A stretch of DNA of 64,000 bases from Myroides odoratus DSM 2801 (GCF_000243275.1 NZ_CM001437.1:1183050-1247049); one strand, 5' to 3'. Positions 1 to 10,053 are shown, counted from the stretch's first letter. The notes: generated from the sequence alone by a model not told the origin. Numbers and translations are program-made.

Positions 1-1155
1 GCTGCACACTCTGTATATCCGAAACACGTTTCAGATACTAATTTCAGAACCTTAATTGGAGGTGAAGATTGTAAGCAACCATATAGCGCAAGTATTTATA
101 ATATTAGTGCAATGAGTTATGGTGCTTTGAGTAAAAAAGCGATTACTGCTTTAAACGAAGGAGCTAAGATTGGTGGTTTTGCCCACAACACAGGTGAGGG
201 AGGAATTAGCCAATACCACCGTTCAGGAGGAGATTTAATTTGGCAAATTGGTACAGGATACTTTGGTTGTCGTGATGAAAAAGGATTCTTCAGTGATCAA
301 TTATTTGAAGAGCGTTCAAATTACCCTGAGGTAAAAATGATCGAGTTAAAACTTTCTCAAGGAGCTAAACCTGGACACGGAGGATTATTACCAGCTGAAA
401 AGAATACGGTTGAAATTGCTGCAATTAGAAGTATTACACCGCATACAACGGTACACTCACCATCTGGACATACGGCATTCAGTAATCCAGTTGAATTAGT
501 GCAATTTTTAGCGAAGCTTAGAACATTATCAAACGGAAAACCAGTTGGATTCAAAATTTGTATTGGTCGTAGAGATGAGTTCATCGCTATTATTGATGCA
601 ATGAAACAAACTGGTATCACACCAGACTTTATCACGATTGACGGTGCTGAAGGTGGTACAGGAGCTGCTCCATTAGAGTTTATCGACTATATGGGAATGG
701 CTTTGAATGATGCTTTAGTATTTGCTAATAAGACATTAATCGAAAATGGATTAAGAGGAAAAATCAGACTTTTAGCTTCAGGAAGAATTATCTCTGCCTT
801 TGATATTGCTAAGACAATGGCACTTGGTGCTGATGCATGTTATAGTGCAAGAGGGATGATGTTTGCTTTAGGTTGTATCCAAGCTTTACAGTGTGACAGT
901 GGTCACTGTCCTGTAGGTATTGCTACACAAGATGAAACCTTATACAAAGCATTAGATGTTACAGACAAGAGAATGCGTGTAGCTAACTTCCACAAAAATA
1001 CAATGAAAGCTTTAGGAGAATTCATCAGTGCAGTTGGATATGAAAAACCAAGTGAAATTGACCCTAGAACGTTCCATAAACGCGTGGATCACGGTGTAAC
1101 TAAGAGTTTCCAAGAAATGTATTTCGGAGAATTAGATACGCGTAAAAAAGCATAA
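1..1155 (+). CDS. FMN-binding glutamate synthase family protein (5' truncated by window edge)
   Basis: The reading frame is open from base 1 with no stop, so this is the C-terminal 384 residues of a gene that starts before the window; the internal ATG at 112 is not its start. The protein resembles the FMN-binding synthase domain of the glutamate synthase large subunit: it has SYGALSKKAI, GEGGISQYH, the stretch IDGAEGGTGAAPLEF, and a cysteine-rich tail (CIQALQCDSGHCPVGIATQD) of the kind that binds an iron-sulfur cluster. Stand-alone proteins of this family lack the amidotransferase half of GltB, and their substrate is often unknown. A strong terminator follows directly. Family assignment is firm; the specific reaction is not. 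Confidence 0.88.
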   Translation, partial: AAHSVYPKHVSDTNFRTLIGGEDCKQPYSASIYNISAMSYGALSKKAITALNEGAKIGGFAHNTGEGGISQYHRSGGDLIWQIGTGYFGCRDEKGFFSDQLFEERSNYPEVKMIELKLSQGAKPGHGGLLPAEKNTVEIAAIRSITPHTTVHSPSGHTAFSNPVELVQFLAKLRTLSNGKPVGFKICIGRRDEFIAIIDAMKQTGITPDFITIDGAEGGTGAAPLEFIDYMGMALNDALVFANKTLIENGLRGKIRLLASGRIISAFDIAKTMALGADACYSARGMMFALGCIQALQCDSGHCPVGIATQDETLYKALDVTDKRMRVANFHKNTMKALGEFISAVGYEKPSEIDPRTFHKRVDHGVTKSFQEMYFGELDTRKKA

Positions 1156-1173
1156 CTTATTCAATTGATATAA

Positions 1174-1207
1174 AAAAGGCTGTCTTCAAAAGAGACAGCC
1201 TTTTTTT
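1174..1207 (+). terminator. Rho-independent terminator after the glutamate-synthase-family gene
   Basis: An 8-bp perfect stem GGCTGTCT/AGACAGCC (1178-1185 and 1193-1200) is flanked by an A-run and followed by seven T's. Confidence 0.9.
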
Positions 1208-1304
1208 ATATCCCACCTTATTAAAAATCTTGATCAACATCATTCGTTTACTGTTATAAATAAGAAGAGGGCAGCCTTGTTAGACCACCCTCTCTCTTTC
1301 CCTA

Positions 1305-1337
1305 AAAAAGCACTCACTCTTACGAGTGAGTGCTAAA
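1305..1337 (-). terminator. Terminator of the adhesin-barrel operon
   Basis: A 10-bp perfect stem GCACTCACTC/GAGTGAGTGC (1310-1319, 1324-1333) has a TTAC loop. On the minus strand it is followed by a T-run, placing it just after the stop of the barrel gene. Confidence 0.9.
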
Positions 1338-1358
1338 ACAATTAAAACAAAAAATCAA

Positions 1359-2225
1359 TTATAGACCAAAACCATATTTTATTTTAATACCTATAGCGTA
1401 GGTTTTTAATTTATACGCTGCATTGTCGTACACTGCATTACGTTGTACTAAAGCTTCTCCTTTTACAGCATCCGGTTTATAACCAATTAAAGCGGATCTG
1501 TCAGCTTTACTATCAGATTTCTTGATATCATTTAAGCCAATATCAAAATACAATCCAAAGTATAGATTTTGTCTTTCGGCTAATTCATACTTGTATCCTA
1601 CTTCTCCTACCCAAGCGATTCGCGTATCAACATCAATATCTTTCTTTTCTTTAGGTAAATCAAAAGAGCCCAATCCTCCAAATTCAGGATAAGGTAAAAC
1701 CAATTCATATTGTGGAAAATACCCTTCGGTTTGCAGCTGATTGAAAGTCGTTTCTACCTCGCTCGTCATACTCAATCCCAGTTGAACTCCCGTTCTGAAA
1801 TACAAATTATTTTCCAATGTATAACCGACCGTAATGGGTATGTTCAGCTGATTTAGTGTTATTTTCTCACTAACTGAACTAGCTTTGTATCGAAAGATAA
1901 AGTTATCTCCTTCCCAATCGGTTACAGGTAAACTTCCTTCTAAGCGGCTCATGTCGCTCTTGATGGTATTCATGGTATAAATTCCTCCAATACCTACACT
2001 CCATTTGCGAGACAAATGGTAATCGTAGTGAAGCCCTGCTCCATAAGACATTCCTCCATCCGACTTTGCATTATAAGGCAAGCTATTTTGAACGCCTAAA
2101 TATCCACCCTGCACGCTAACGCCTACTTCGTGTTTGTTGTAATAGTAACGGCTAAATTGAGCTGTCGTTGTTTGACTAATCAAACACAGTCCCAATAGGC
2201 TTAATGCATATATAACTTTTTTCAT
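1359..2225 (-). CDS. Outer-membrane beta-barrel protein, copy A
   Basis: 288 residues with a signal peptide (MKKVIYALSLLGLCLISQ, cleavage probably after TTTA-QF). The mature protein has alternating amphipathic strands such as NKHEVGVSVQGGYLGVQ, LNIPITVGYTLENNLYF and TYAIGIKIKYGFGL, ending in a C-terminal aromatic/hydrophobic strand, as in PorT-like or OmpA-type 8-strand barrels. It lies 79 bp downstream of the giant adhesin on the same strand and is probably co-transcribed with it. By hand comparison it differs from the protein at 16995-17861 at about 10 of 288 positions. I infer that it anchors or assists the upstream adhesin, as PorP/SprF-type barrels do for other flavobacterial adhesins, but it is not recognisably PorP/SprF. 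Confidence 0.85.
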   Translation of the reverse strand: MKKVIYALSLLGLCLISQTTTAQFSRYYYNKHEVGVSVQGGYLGVQNSLPYNAKSDGGMSYGAGLHYDYHLSRKWSVGIGGIYTMNTIKSDMSRLEGSLPVTDWEGDNFIFRYKASSVSEKITLNQLNIPITVGYTLENNLYFRTGVQLGLSMTSEVETTFNQLQTEGYFPQYELVLPYPEFGGLGSFDLPKEKKDIDVDTRIAWVGEVGYKYELAERQNLYFGLYFDIGLNDIKKSDSKADRSALIGYKPDAVKGEALVQRNAVYDNAAYKLKTYAIGIKIKYGFGL

Positions 2226-2242
2226 AAAATTCGTTTTAAAAA

Positions 2243-2269
2243 TCAGGCGGAAGCGGTGCTACCGCCTGA
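2243..2269 (-). promoter_or_regulatory. Intercistronic hairpin between adhesin and barrel A
   Basis: A perfect 8-bp stem TCAGGCGG/CCGCCTGA with an 11-nt loop ends about 17 nt before the barrel start codon. There is no T-run, so it is unlikely to be a simple terminator. A comparable hairpin sits at the same distance from the start of the paralogous barrel gene (16948-16977). Likely roles are RNA stabilisation, processing or control of barrel translation. Confidence 0.6.
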
Positions 2270-2304
2270 CAACTATTTAAAATTAATAAACCTACTCTTT
2301 CCTA

Positions 2305-5300
2305 CTATTCTCTTACAATAAACTGAACAGATTGGTGTTTCCCTTCTGATTTCAATACTAAGAAATAAGATCCTGTAGTAATTGTAGTTGGTAAATTCAA
2401 CTCTTTTCTATTGCCGTTGAATGACCCTTTACTTACTACTTGTCCTAATACGTTATAAATAACATATGAGTTTTCGTAATCTGTTTTAGAATCTAATACA
2501 ACATTCAACGACTCTGTTTTACGAACTGGATTCGGGTAAACTTGTAATTCCTCTGCCTGTTCAAATCCTAATTCAATTGGACAAGTTGTAAGCTTAGTTC
2601 CGTTTTTCAAAGTAAGAACAGCGTGGTATGTAGCAGTAGGATCTAACTTCATTCCATATTCACCTCCTGCAGAATACGCTTGTTGTGTACCAATCAATTC
2701 GTCATTTTTAAACCATTCGAACTTCACAAAATTATAACCTCCGTTTGTTTCTTTATTATTATTAACTAATAATACATTTTCGTATTTCTGATAAATAACA
2801 TTTGTAGTTGCTAAACGTTTCTCTATGATTACATAGTACTTTTTACTCTTCGTACCATCTTCTGAAAATACTTCGATTTCTTGTCTGTGTACTCCATATG
2901 TTTTCACGTCTACTACAATTTGAGTATCTGGTTTTACTGTTGTGCCTTTTGGTACAATAACATCTAAGATTACTGTATTTTGGTTTGTAGCACAATCTAA
3001 CAACACATAAGTTTCATCTTGTATTTTACCATAAGAAACACCGTCTACTAAAAGTTCAGATATCTCCGTTCCATTACTCTTAATGATTAATTGTCTCGAC
3101 ACTGGTTTAGCTGGTAAATAATTTTCATTACCGTCTTGATAAGCTGTAATAGTTGCTGTACCTACTTGTAATGGTGTAACTAATCCAGCTGGTGTCATGG
3201 TCAAGATTGGTTGATCCTCAAAAGTCACTTCGTAACGAATTGGCAATCTAGAACTTGCTCTGGCGTCTAATTGGAATGAAGGTGTTTCATCTAATATTAC
3301 AACACTCAATTCATTAAACGTAATCACTTGTTCTGCTTTGACAATTGTCAACTCTGCGTTTAGCTCTTTTGTTTCAAAATTCGGGCCGTAATCAATAATT
3401 GCTTTTACATCATAACGTCCAACTTCTGTTTGATTGTTATTGACATAAGTTACCACTGCATTTGGTGCTAAATCACCTGTTACAACTAAACTTTTCACTG
3501 TACCATCATACGTAAATGTTTTTGATGGTAGTGTAACATTACCTACTTCATTTCTAACAATTTCAAATGTTGAAGGTACAAATGTGTCAATAAAGTAATT
3601 TGCTCTCGCTACAAGTGTTCCTTGATTGATTGCATAAACGCCTACTGCTTCTCCTGCTACTCTTCCCAAATTACCTGAAATTGCATTTACGTTTCTATCA
3701 TTAAACTGCAATCCTTGAAGGGTATAGGTTAAGATTGGATCAGCACTTCCGAATATTTTTCGTTGATTTTCATGAACAACAATAACAAGAGGAGCTCGTT
3801 TTATTTCAAACATATTTGCCCCATCAATTACAAATGTATAGTTGTTATGAAGCGATGCTAAACTACCTAGTATATATTGGTAAACACGTACGTTTTCTCC
3901 CTCAACTCTTCCTAATAAACCACTGATTACAGCTGTTGTATCCGTGAATTTAAATCCAGTTGCTGCATAATTGAATACTGGATCATCTTGTCCATATATT
4001 TTATTCTGTCCTACTATAGGAGTAATCATTAAAGTAGCTGGAGTAATGGTTAAATTACCTAACTCAAACTGTAAACGATAATTTGTTGTAGTCGCTATCG
4101 TTCCATTCTGGTAAGCATATACTCCGATATTTTCACCTTGTTGACGTGTTAATGTTCCTGTAATAACTGCATTCGTATCGCCATTCGTTAATCCTATTAC
4201 TTGGTAGTTCAAAGCAGGATCATTATCCCCATACACTTTCGTTTGATTAACCATTTTAATGGTCAATTCGGCAGGAGTAATTATAAAGTTTGCCCCTGTA
4301 AACGTAATCGTATAGTTTGTCGATGTTAACGTACCTTGTGTAATCGCATACGTACCGATGTTTTCACCTGGTTCTCTTACTAGAGCACCCGTTAATGCTG
4401 TATTATCATCATTAAATTTATATCCTTGTCCCGTAAATCCTAAGGTAGGTTCTACTTGTCCATATACTTTAGTCATTTGAGTTGCTTGTACTCTTAATGC
4501 TGCTGGTGTAATTTTAAAAGTCGCTGCTGTAAAATCAAATGTATAATTAGTTGCACTTAAGCTACCTATACCAATTGCATAATCTCCTACATCTTCTCCA
4601 GCTAATCTAGCTAATCTTCCTGTTACTACACTTGCATTATCTGTCAATTTAAATCCTTCAACTGTATAAGTTAACGTTGGATCTGCTGCCCCATATACTT
4701 TAGTAAGGTCATTCGCAACAACAGTTAATACAGCTGGTGCTACATGCACTTTAACTTCCGTACGTGCACTTTCACATCCATTGATGATACGTTGACTTAC
4801 CCAATACGTTGTTATTCCAACTGCATTTGCCGAAGGTGTTGGTGCAGTTGTACTTCCCGTTGTTGCATCACCTATATACCATACTAATTCATCTCCGCTG
4901 GTAAGGTTAGCTTCGAGTACAACTGGTGTATCACCATATACATAGTATATATCTGTTGTTGCAACTGTTGGAGCTGCCAATATAGCTTCAATAAATACCT
5001 TCACGGCTGTTCTAACTTCACTTTCACAATTGTTTAATTTTTGTGAAGCATAGTATATTGCTTCGTCTTGTAAAGGTGTTGTAGCCGTAAGCAAAGTTCC
5101 TCCTACAGGAGCATCATACCATTTAATAGCTGTTCCATCTGCTGTTAAATTAGCAACTGTTGGATTATTAATTAAACAGAATCTTTGTATCGCTTGTGCT
5201 TCTGGAGCTGGAGTACGTGATAAATGAACAGTTATTGCTATTCTCTCAGACTCACATCCAATTTGAGGGAAATGACTTGATACATAATAAGTCGTTCCGT

Positions 5301-8300
5301 TACTCAATACAGTTGTATCAGGTAAAGCTTCCGTTGCTGTTTCAGATGCATACCATTTACTTTCAAATCGATTAGCCAGTGTAACCACTAAATCTGCCAA
5401 TGTCGTATCTTCACATAATGATTGATCCGCATCCGCAATTGGAAGAACAGGTTGAAGAATTTCTATTTGTACAGGTTGACGTGGTGAACTACAAGTCCCA
5501 TTGGTCAACTCCACATAGTACGTGCCTGTTTGCGTAATTGTTGTTAACACTGTTGTAGCTGTCATTGAAGCAAACCATTTTGCAGTTGTATCACCAGTAA
5601 TGGTCATTGGAATATCAGTAACATTTACTGTTTCACAAAAAATAGATTGATCAATTACGAAACTTCCAAGATCTACCATTTCTACTGAAACCTCTTTCGT
5701 CACCACACATAAAGATTCTTCGTGTTTTGCTGTAATTGTATACACTTGTGGTTCTGCTGTTTTCACATATACTACATTACGTGCATCACCAGTATAAGGA
5801 ATCGTTCCTTCTGAATTTGTATATAATCCAGTTAATGGAGCCCAACGGTATTCATGCGGATTATTAACACCAAATTTAACATTAGGTCTATTTTTTGAAA
5901 CTCCGCTACTACTAAAAGAAGTTCGAGTATCCATTCCACCTATTCCTCCAGTAACACTATCAGATGCTCCATAAACAACACTATCGAATGAAGTAGCTGT
6001 ATAGCGATGTGTTGTTCCTGAACCATTACCACTGTTTCCAGCATTGTGTACCGTTTCAATAATTAAATTACTTGTACCATCCCAAGTGAATGGGGTATTT
6101 AATGTAAATGCTACAAAACCTGAAGCTGATGGAGTAAAAGATAGGCTATTATACACGGTTGTCAACGTTGATGACGTAGCTAAATCTGCCATTGCCGTAG
6201 CAGTTCTAGTTGTATGTCCCATTCGAATGGTAAAATCTTTGCACTGCCCAGCAGTAAAAGCATTCAATTCAAAAGCAAGTGTTTGGATCATACTTCCTGC
6301 ACTTAATCCTTTTGCTAACAATTCGTCTTTAGTATAAAGCATTTGTGTTTTCAGACCTCCATAGTAAGTAGACAGTGGATTTGGATAACTTATTGTTCCT
6401 GTAGCTAATGTTCCTGTTCCAAAAATAGCCTCCACAACTCCGCTTTCGCCTGCTTTCATTTCTGCAATAGCTCCAGGACACAGTACTACATTCTCTAGTG
6501 CTTCATTTATTGAAGCGATAGGTTTTACTATCACTTTTACTGTCTTTCTAAATTTACAGTTCCCATTCGATTGAGAGCCTGTTAAAACATATTCTGTAGT
6601 CTCTGTTGGTGAGAAAGTCCATCCTGTTGTAGCATTTCCTGTTACTCCTGTAGCTGGTAACCATTCGTATGTATCATAATTTGAAGCACCTGCTGTAAGA
6701 GTAACAGCATTACTTGTTAGCGTTTTACAAACTTCTAACTCCGCTGTTGATAATGTAAAGGCTGGTGCTTCAGTTACAGTAGCGACTACTTCCTTACGCT
6801 CACTTGTACAACCAATTTCATATCCAATATTATAGAAATAATAATAACTAGCACTTGATCCATTAATATACCCTGCCGTTACACTAATTGCTCCATCATC
6901 ACTTACAAATGGAAAAGAAATTCCTGACTCTCTAATTAAAGTTACTCCTGAATATGATTTAAGTAACATACGGTAACCTGTACCTTCTTGTATTTCATAA
7001 TTCATCGGTATCTTAGTAGGTGTGGTTAAACCATTTCCTTGAATGTTTATATTACCTGTAGAATACAATTCGACTCCGGCGCTATCTGTAATTTTAACAC
7101 TTATAGTTCCGCTATTTACTGCATAAATATCAGCACTTTTTATTGTAATTGGTTCTGCAATAGAAAATATAACTCCTGTATTTGTACCTTCATAAGTAGA
7201 ATTAGTAGTTGGTGCAACTCTTCCTACATTTTTCTCTGTAGCTCCTGTTCCTAATGCACTAACCCAATACGAAGTTGTTGCAGTCAATTCTGGTGTTGTA
7301 AAGCTACTTCCCGTTCCTAATACCGTTGTACTTGTCGCTGTTTCGTACCATCTTAAGGTACCTTCATTTACAGTTGCTTGTAAGGTTGCTGTACCAAACC
7401 CACAAACGGTAGCTCCTGTTATAGTCGTTATGACTGGAGGTAAACATAAGGTTTTAAATGATTTTCCCTCTGTCCAAATACTTCTATCCGCCCCGACACA
7501 TTTAGATCGAATGTAAATTTTATAGTCTGTCAATGGTGTTAATCCATTTACTGTAGCTGTTAGTACGCCTGCGGCCACTGATCCAGTAGTCACGCGTCCT
7601 GTAGCTTCACCTGGATTACCTGAAGTGCGAATTTCATACTCATACCCACTCACTGGTACCTGTTCTGGTACTACCCAAGTAAAAATAACACTATCATAAG
7701 TCAAAGTGGCTCTATCAACAGTTATCTCACCAGGTACAAAACACGTTGGCGTTTTATCCAATTCAACGTCACCTACATAAAGAGTAGATTTATTTGCATC
7801 TGAATACGCCTGGAAACCAATATAAAACACTCCACTTGTAGTTGGTATAAAATCAATTACTTTCTCAACTGTAGCACTACTTGAAGCAGTAGTTACCGAG
7901 AATAATTCAGTCGTCATTCCTGTATCCATCGCTGAAGTACCATAGCTTACGCGTAATTTTTCTGCGAAATTACCATGTGAATATTTAAATTTCAATCGAT
8001 AACTTTGGCCTGCTACTAGATTAATTGCATGAGTAAAGAACCAATCATCTGCAGCATTTGCAAGATGGTAAGGATATCCCATCACCTTTGTTCCTACAAA
8101 CGATGATGATGATGGCTTCGCATAAGATTGCCATGTTTTACCATCTACGTTTACGTCTTGTACACTAAGACAAAAAGGAATACTAGGTGTAGTTACATAG
8201 TTAATATCCATCACATAAGGAACATTCTCTGCCACACAGGCAGTTCTAAAGTTCAATACCTCTGTCCATACACTTGACGCAGTTCCAGAACATACAGCTC

Positions 8301-9930
8301 TCACATAAAACTTATAAGCTGTATTAGGCAGTAGTCCATTTACTGTTGCTGTAACTACCCCCGCTGCTGTAGTTCCAGATGCTACACGTCCAGTAGCATC
8401 ACCTGGGTTACCTTCTGTACGAACTTCATACGCATATCCATTTGCTGGCAAACCAGTAGAAGCAGTCCATCCAAAAACGGCTGTATTGGACGTTACACTA
8501 GTTAATCTAGCATCCGTTGGTTCAATACAAGCTGGCGATACATCTACTTTAACATCTCCAATAAACCAAGAGGACTTATTTGCTTCAGAATATGACTGAA
8601 AACCAATATAATACACACCACTTGTTGCAGGCACGAAATCAATAAATTTAGTTACTGTCGCACTAGTATTTCCCGTTTCAGTTGTAAACAATTCGTTGGT
8701 CATAGCTGTATTGACAGCTGATGAACCATAGCTTACTCTCAATTTCTCAATTTGACCTGCATCTCTATATTTAAAAGAAACGCGATAACTTTGCCCTGCT
8801 ACTAAATTTAAACCTTGTGTATAAAACCAATCATTAGCAGCATTAGTAGTATGCACATTGTATTTCATTACATTTGAATCTACAAAACCTGAAGAAGAAG
8901 GTTTACTAGAAGCCGTCCACGTTTTACCATCATTATTAACATCTTGTACTGTAACGCAACTTGGCACAACAGAAGATGAAGAAAGAGTCATTGTATAAGG
9001 AATATTTACAGACGCACAAAGGGTTTTGAAGCTAATCATCGCCCATGAGGTGGTTAAATCATCTTCACAATTCGTTTTAATGTAAAAATAATATTGTGTA
9101 TCTGGTGCTAATGCCGTTAAATTTACTTGCTCTTCAGCATTTGATACTGTACCAGTACTAACTCTTCCTGTTGCTGTTCCAACATTCGTGTTGGTACGTA
9201 ATTCGTATTCTTGGTCCAAAATATTTATCGAATTATTCACCCAATTCATTGTAGCTGTGGTTGAAGTCAATTCAGATACCGAAAGATTATCTGGTTTACG
9301 ACATGGACTTAAAGCTCCTGTTAACTGCAATTGAGCAACTGTACTACTTGTATATTTAAGAGCCGTACCAGCTGGATTTGCAGCATCTATTGGCGTAGTA
9401 TCACGATAACTATATAAACCACGATTTGTCGCAGTATAATTCCTAAATGTTGGAGCAGTTGAAGAGGAACTTGTGTGTCCCGACTTTTTCTCTACTACCG
9501 TTACAACAAAATTATCCGTGCCATTATAAGTAAATGGTGTAGTTAATACAACTTCCATCCATTGTCCATTCACAGGCGTAATTGAACCACTATATACTAA
9601 AGTAGCTGTACTTACAGCAATCCAATCTGTATTAGATGTAAATCTATCTTTCGTAGTATGCCCGATATAAATATCCCATAAATCCCAACTAGAGCTAGTA
9701 GTGGCATTAGAAGTAACAAACCAACTTATCTTGGTGATATCTCCTGCCATTCCTTGCTCATCCATATATTCTGATTTAAGCACAATTTGTTGGCTCATGT
9801 TATAATCATAATAACCATACATTGGTATGTTATAACTGGATGATGTACCAGAGCCAATTTGGATCTGGGAGAACATCGATAACGAAAAGCTGAGTAAGAA
9901 CAGCCACGTTAAAAGTAATTTCTGCTTCAT
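2305..9930 (-). CDS. Giant T9SS-secreted multidomain adhesin (FN3, jelly-roll, Ig-like and MBG repeats)
   Basis: 2541 residues. A signal peptide (MKQKLLLTWLFLLSFSLSMFSQ) is followed by a beta-sandwich (about 25-200). Then come two copies of a module pairing an FN3 domain with a MAM/choice-of-anchor-J-like jelly roll (about 207-467 and 468-727), a third FN3 (730-828), several Ig-like and beta-sandwich domains with CESxR or SERK signatures (about 828-1730), five MBG-type repeats (about 1731-2125, each with KVYGxxDPxLxY), further Ig/BIG-like domains, and a type A T9SS sorting signal (about 2465-2541; YPNPV near its start, VQFIVRE at the end). It is predicted to cross the outer membrane through T9SS and be cut and anchored by PorU, which is encoded in this window. 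The ligand is unknown. The barrel gene follows and the regulator gene diverges from its 5' side. Confidence 0.92.
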   Translation of the reverse strand: MKQKLLLTWLFLLSFSLSMFSQIQIGSGTSSSYNIPMYGYYDYNMSQQIVLKSEYMDEQGMAGDITKISWFVTSNATTSSSWDLWDIYIGHTTKDRFTSNTDWIAVSTATLVYSGSITPVNGQWMEVVLTTPFTYNGTDNFVVTVVEKKSGHTSSSSTAPTFRNYTATNRGLYSYRDTTPIDAANPAGTALKYTSSTVAQLQLTGALSPCRKPDNLSVSELTSTTATMNWVNNSINILDQEYELRTNTNVGTATGRVSTGTVSNAEEQVNLTALAPDTQYYFYIKTNCEDDLTTSWAMISFKTLCASVNIPYTMTLSSSSVVPSCVTVQDVNNDGKTWTASSKPSSSGFVDSNVMKYNVHTTNAANDWFYTQGLNLVAGQSYRVSFKYRDAGQIEKLRVSYGSSAVNTAMTNELFTTETGNTSATVTKFIDFVPATSGVYYIGFQSYSEANKSSWFIGDVKVDVSPACIEPTDARLTSVTSNTAVFGWTASTGLPANGYAYEVRTEGNPGDATGRVASGTTAAGVVTATVNGLLPNTAYKFYVRAVCSGTASSVWTEVLNFRTACVAENVPYVMDINYVTTPSIPFCLSVQDVNVDGKTWQSYAKPSSSSFVGTKVMGYPYHLANAADDWFFTHAINLVAGQSYRLKFKYSHGNFAEKLRVSYGTSAMDTGMTTELFSVTTASSSATVEKVIDFIPTTSGVFYIGFQAYSDANKSTLYVGDVELDKTPTCFVPGEITVDRATLTYDSVIFTWVVPEQVPVSGYEYEIRTSGNPGEATGRVTTGSVAAGVLTATVNGLTPLTDYKIYIRSKCVGADRSIWTEGKSFKTLCLPPVITTITGATVCGFGTATLQATVNEGTLRWYETATSTTVLGTGSSFTTPELTATTSYWVSALGTGATEKNVGRVAPTTNSTYEGTNTGVIFSIAEPITIKSADIYAVNSGTISVKITDSAGVELYSTGNINIQGNGLTTPTKIPMNYEIQEGTGYRMLLKSYSGVTLIRESGISFPFVSDDGAISVTAGYINGSSASYYYFYNIGYEIGCTSERKEVVATVTEAPAFTLSTAELEVCKTLTSNAVTLTAGASNYDTYEWLPATGVTGNATTGWTFSPTETTEYVLTGSQSNGNCKFRKTVKVIVKPIASINEALENVVLCPGAIAEMKAGESGVVEAIFGTGTLATGTISYPNPLSTYYGGLKTQMLYTKDELLAKGLSAGSMIQTLAFELNAFTAGQCKDFTIRMGHTTRTATAMADLATSSTLTTVYNSLSFTPSASGFVAFTLNTPFTWDGTSNLIIETVHNAGNSGNGSGTTHRYTATSFDSVVYGASDSVTGGIGGMDTRTSFSSSGVSKNRPNVKFGVNNPHEYRWAPLTGLYTNSEGTIPYTGDARNVVYVKTAEPQVYTITAKHEESLCVVTKEVSVEMVDLGSFVIDQSIFCETVNVTDIPMTITGDTTAKWFASMTATTVLTTITQTGTYYVELTNGTCSSPRQPVQIEILQPVLPIADADQSLCEDTTLADLVVTLANRFESKWYASETATEALPDTTVLSNGTTYYVSSHFPQIGCESERIAITVHLSRTPAPEAQAIQRFCLINNPTVANLTADGTAIKWYDAPVGGTLLTATTPLQDEAIYYASQKLNNCESEVRTAVKVFIEAILAAPTVATTDIYYVYGDTPVVLEANLTSGDELVWYIGDATTGSTTAPTPSANAVGITTYWVSQRIINGCESARTEVKVHVAPAVLTVVANDLTKVYGAADPTLTYTVEGFKLTDNASVVTGRLARLAGEDVGDYAIGIGSLSATNYTFDFTAATFKITPAALRVQATQMTKVYGQVEPTLGFTGQGYKFNDDNTALTGALVREPGENIGTYAITQGTLTSTNYTITFTGANFIITPAELTIKMVNQTKVYGDNDPALNYQVIGLTNGDTNAVITGTLTRQQGENIGVYAYQNGTIATTTNYRLQFELGNLTITPATLMITPIVGQNKIYGQDDPVFNYAATGFKFTDTTAVISGLLGRVEGENVRVYQYILGSLASLHNNYTFVIDGANMFEIKRAPLVIVVHENQRKIFGSADPILTYTLQGLQFNDRNVNAISGNLGRVAGEAVGVYAINQGTLVARANYFIDTFVPSTFEIVRNEVGNVTLPSKTFTYDGTVKSLVVTGDLAPNAVVTYVNNNQTEVGRYDVKAIIDYGPNFETKELNAELTIVKAEQVITFNELSVVILDETPSFQLDARASSRLPIRYEVTFEDQPILTMTPAGLVTPLQVGTATITAYQDGNENYLPAKPVSRQLIIKSNGTEISELLVDGVSYGKIQDETYVLLDCATNQNTVILDVIVPKGTTVKPDTQIVVDVKTYGVHRQEIEVFSEDGTKSKKYYVIIEKRLATTNVIYQKYENVLLVNNNKETNGGYNFVKFEWFKNDELIGTQQAYSAGGEYGMKLDPTATYHAVLTLKNGTKLTTCPIELGFEQAEELQVYPNPVRKTESLNVVLDSKTDYENSYVIYNVLGQVVSKGSFNGNRKELNLPTTITTGSYFLVLKSEGKHQSVQFIVRE
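3555..4735 (-). repeat. Five tandem MBG-type repeats inside the adhesin
   Basis: Five consecutive units of about 77-80 residues (231-240 bp) share a K-[VI]-[YF]-G start, a DPxLxY motif, a 'T/SG.L.R..GE..G.Y' core and a 'TNY...F.ITPA' end. They have diverged at the DNA level, so they are old repeats. Such repeats form stacked stalk domains in large bacterial adhesins. Confidence 0.85.
7445..9310 (-). repeat. Duplicated FN3 + jelly-roll module in the adhesin
   Basis: Two roughly 260-residue modules, each an FN3 domain followed by a jelly roll, lie in tandem, with a third FN3 unpaired. The jelly rolls share VQDVN.DGKTW, NA.DWF.T..NLVAGQSYR, EKLRVSYG and SGV.YIGFQ.YS.ANKS, which indicates internal duplication. 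Confidence 0.8.
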
Positions 9931-9995
9931 AAATTAAATAGAGTAAATAATGATTAATAATTGATTTAATTGTTTGTTGTTTTTGAAGCCATAAG

Positions 9996-10010
9996 GTGTC
10001 TTTACAAAAA
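9996..10010 (-). promoter_or_regulatory. Possible -7 region of the adhesin promoter
   Basis: The minus strand reads GTTATATTTTGC near here, which is TA-N3-TTTG and so one base longer than the TAnnTTTG consensus. It would give a leader of roughly 70 nt. No clear -33 TTG was seen. Confidence 0.3.
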
Positions 10011-10053
10011 CTTAAGCAAAATATAACATTCTGTTAAAAAAATAATATATTTG

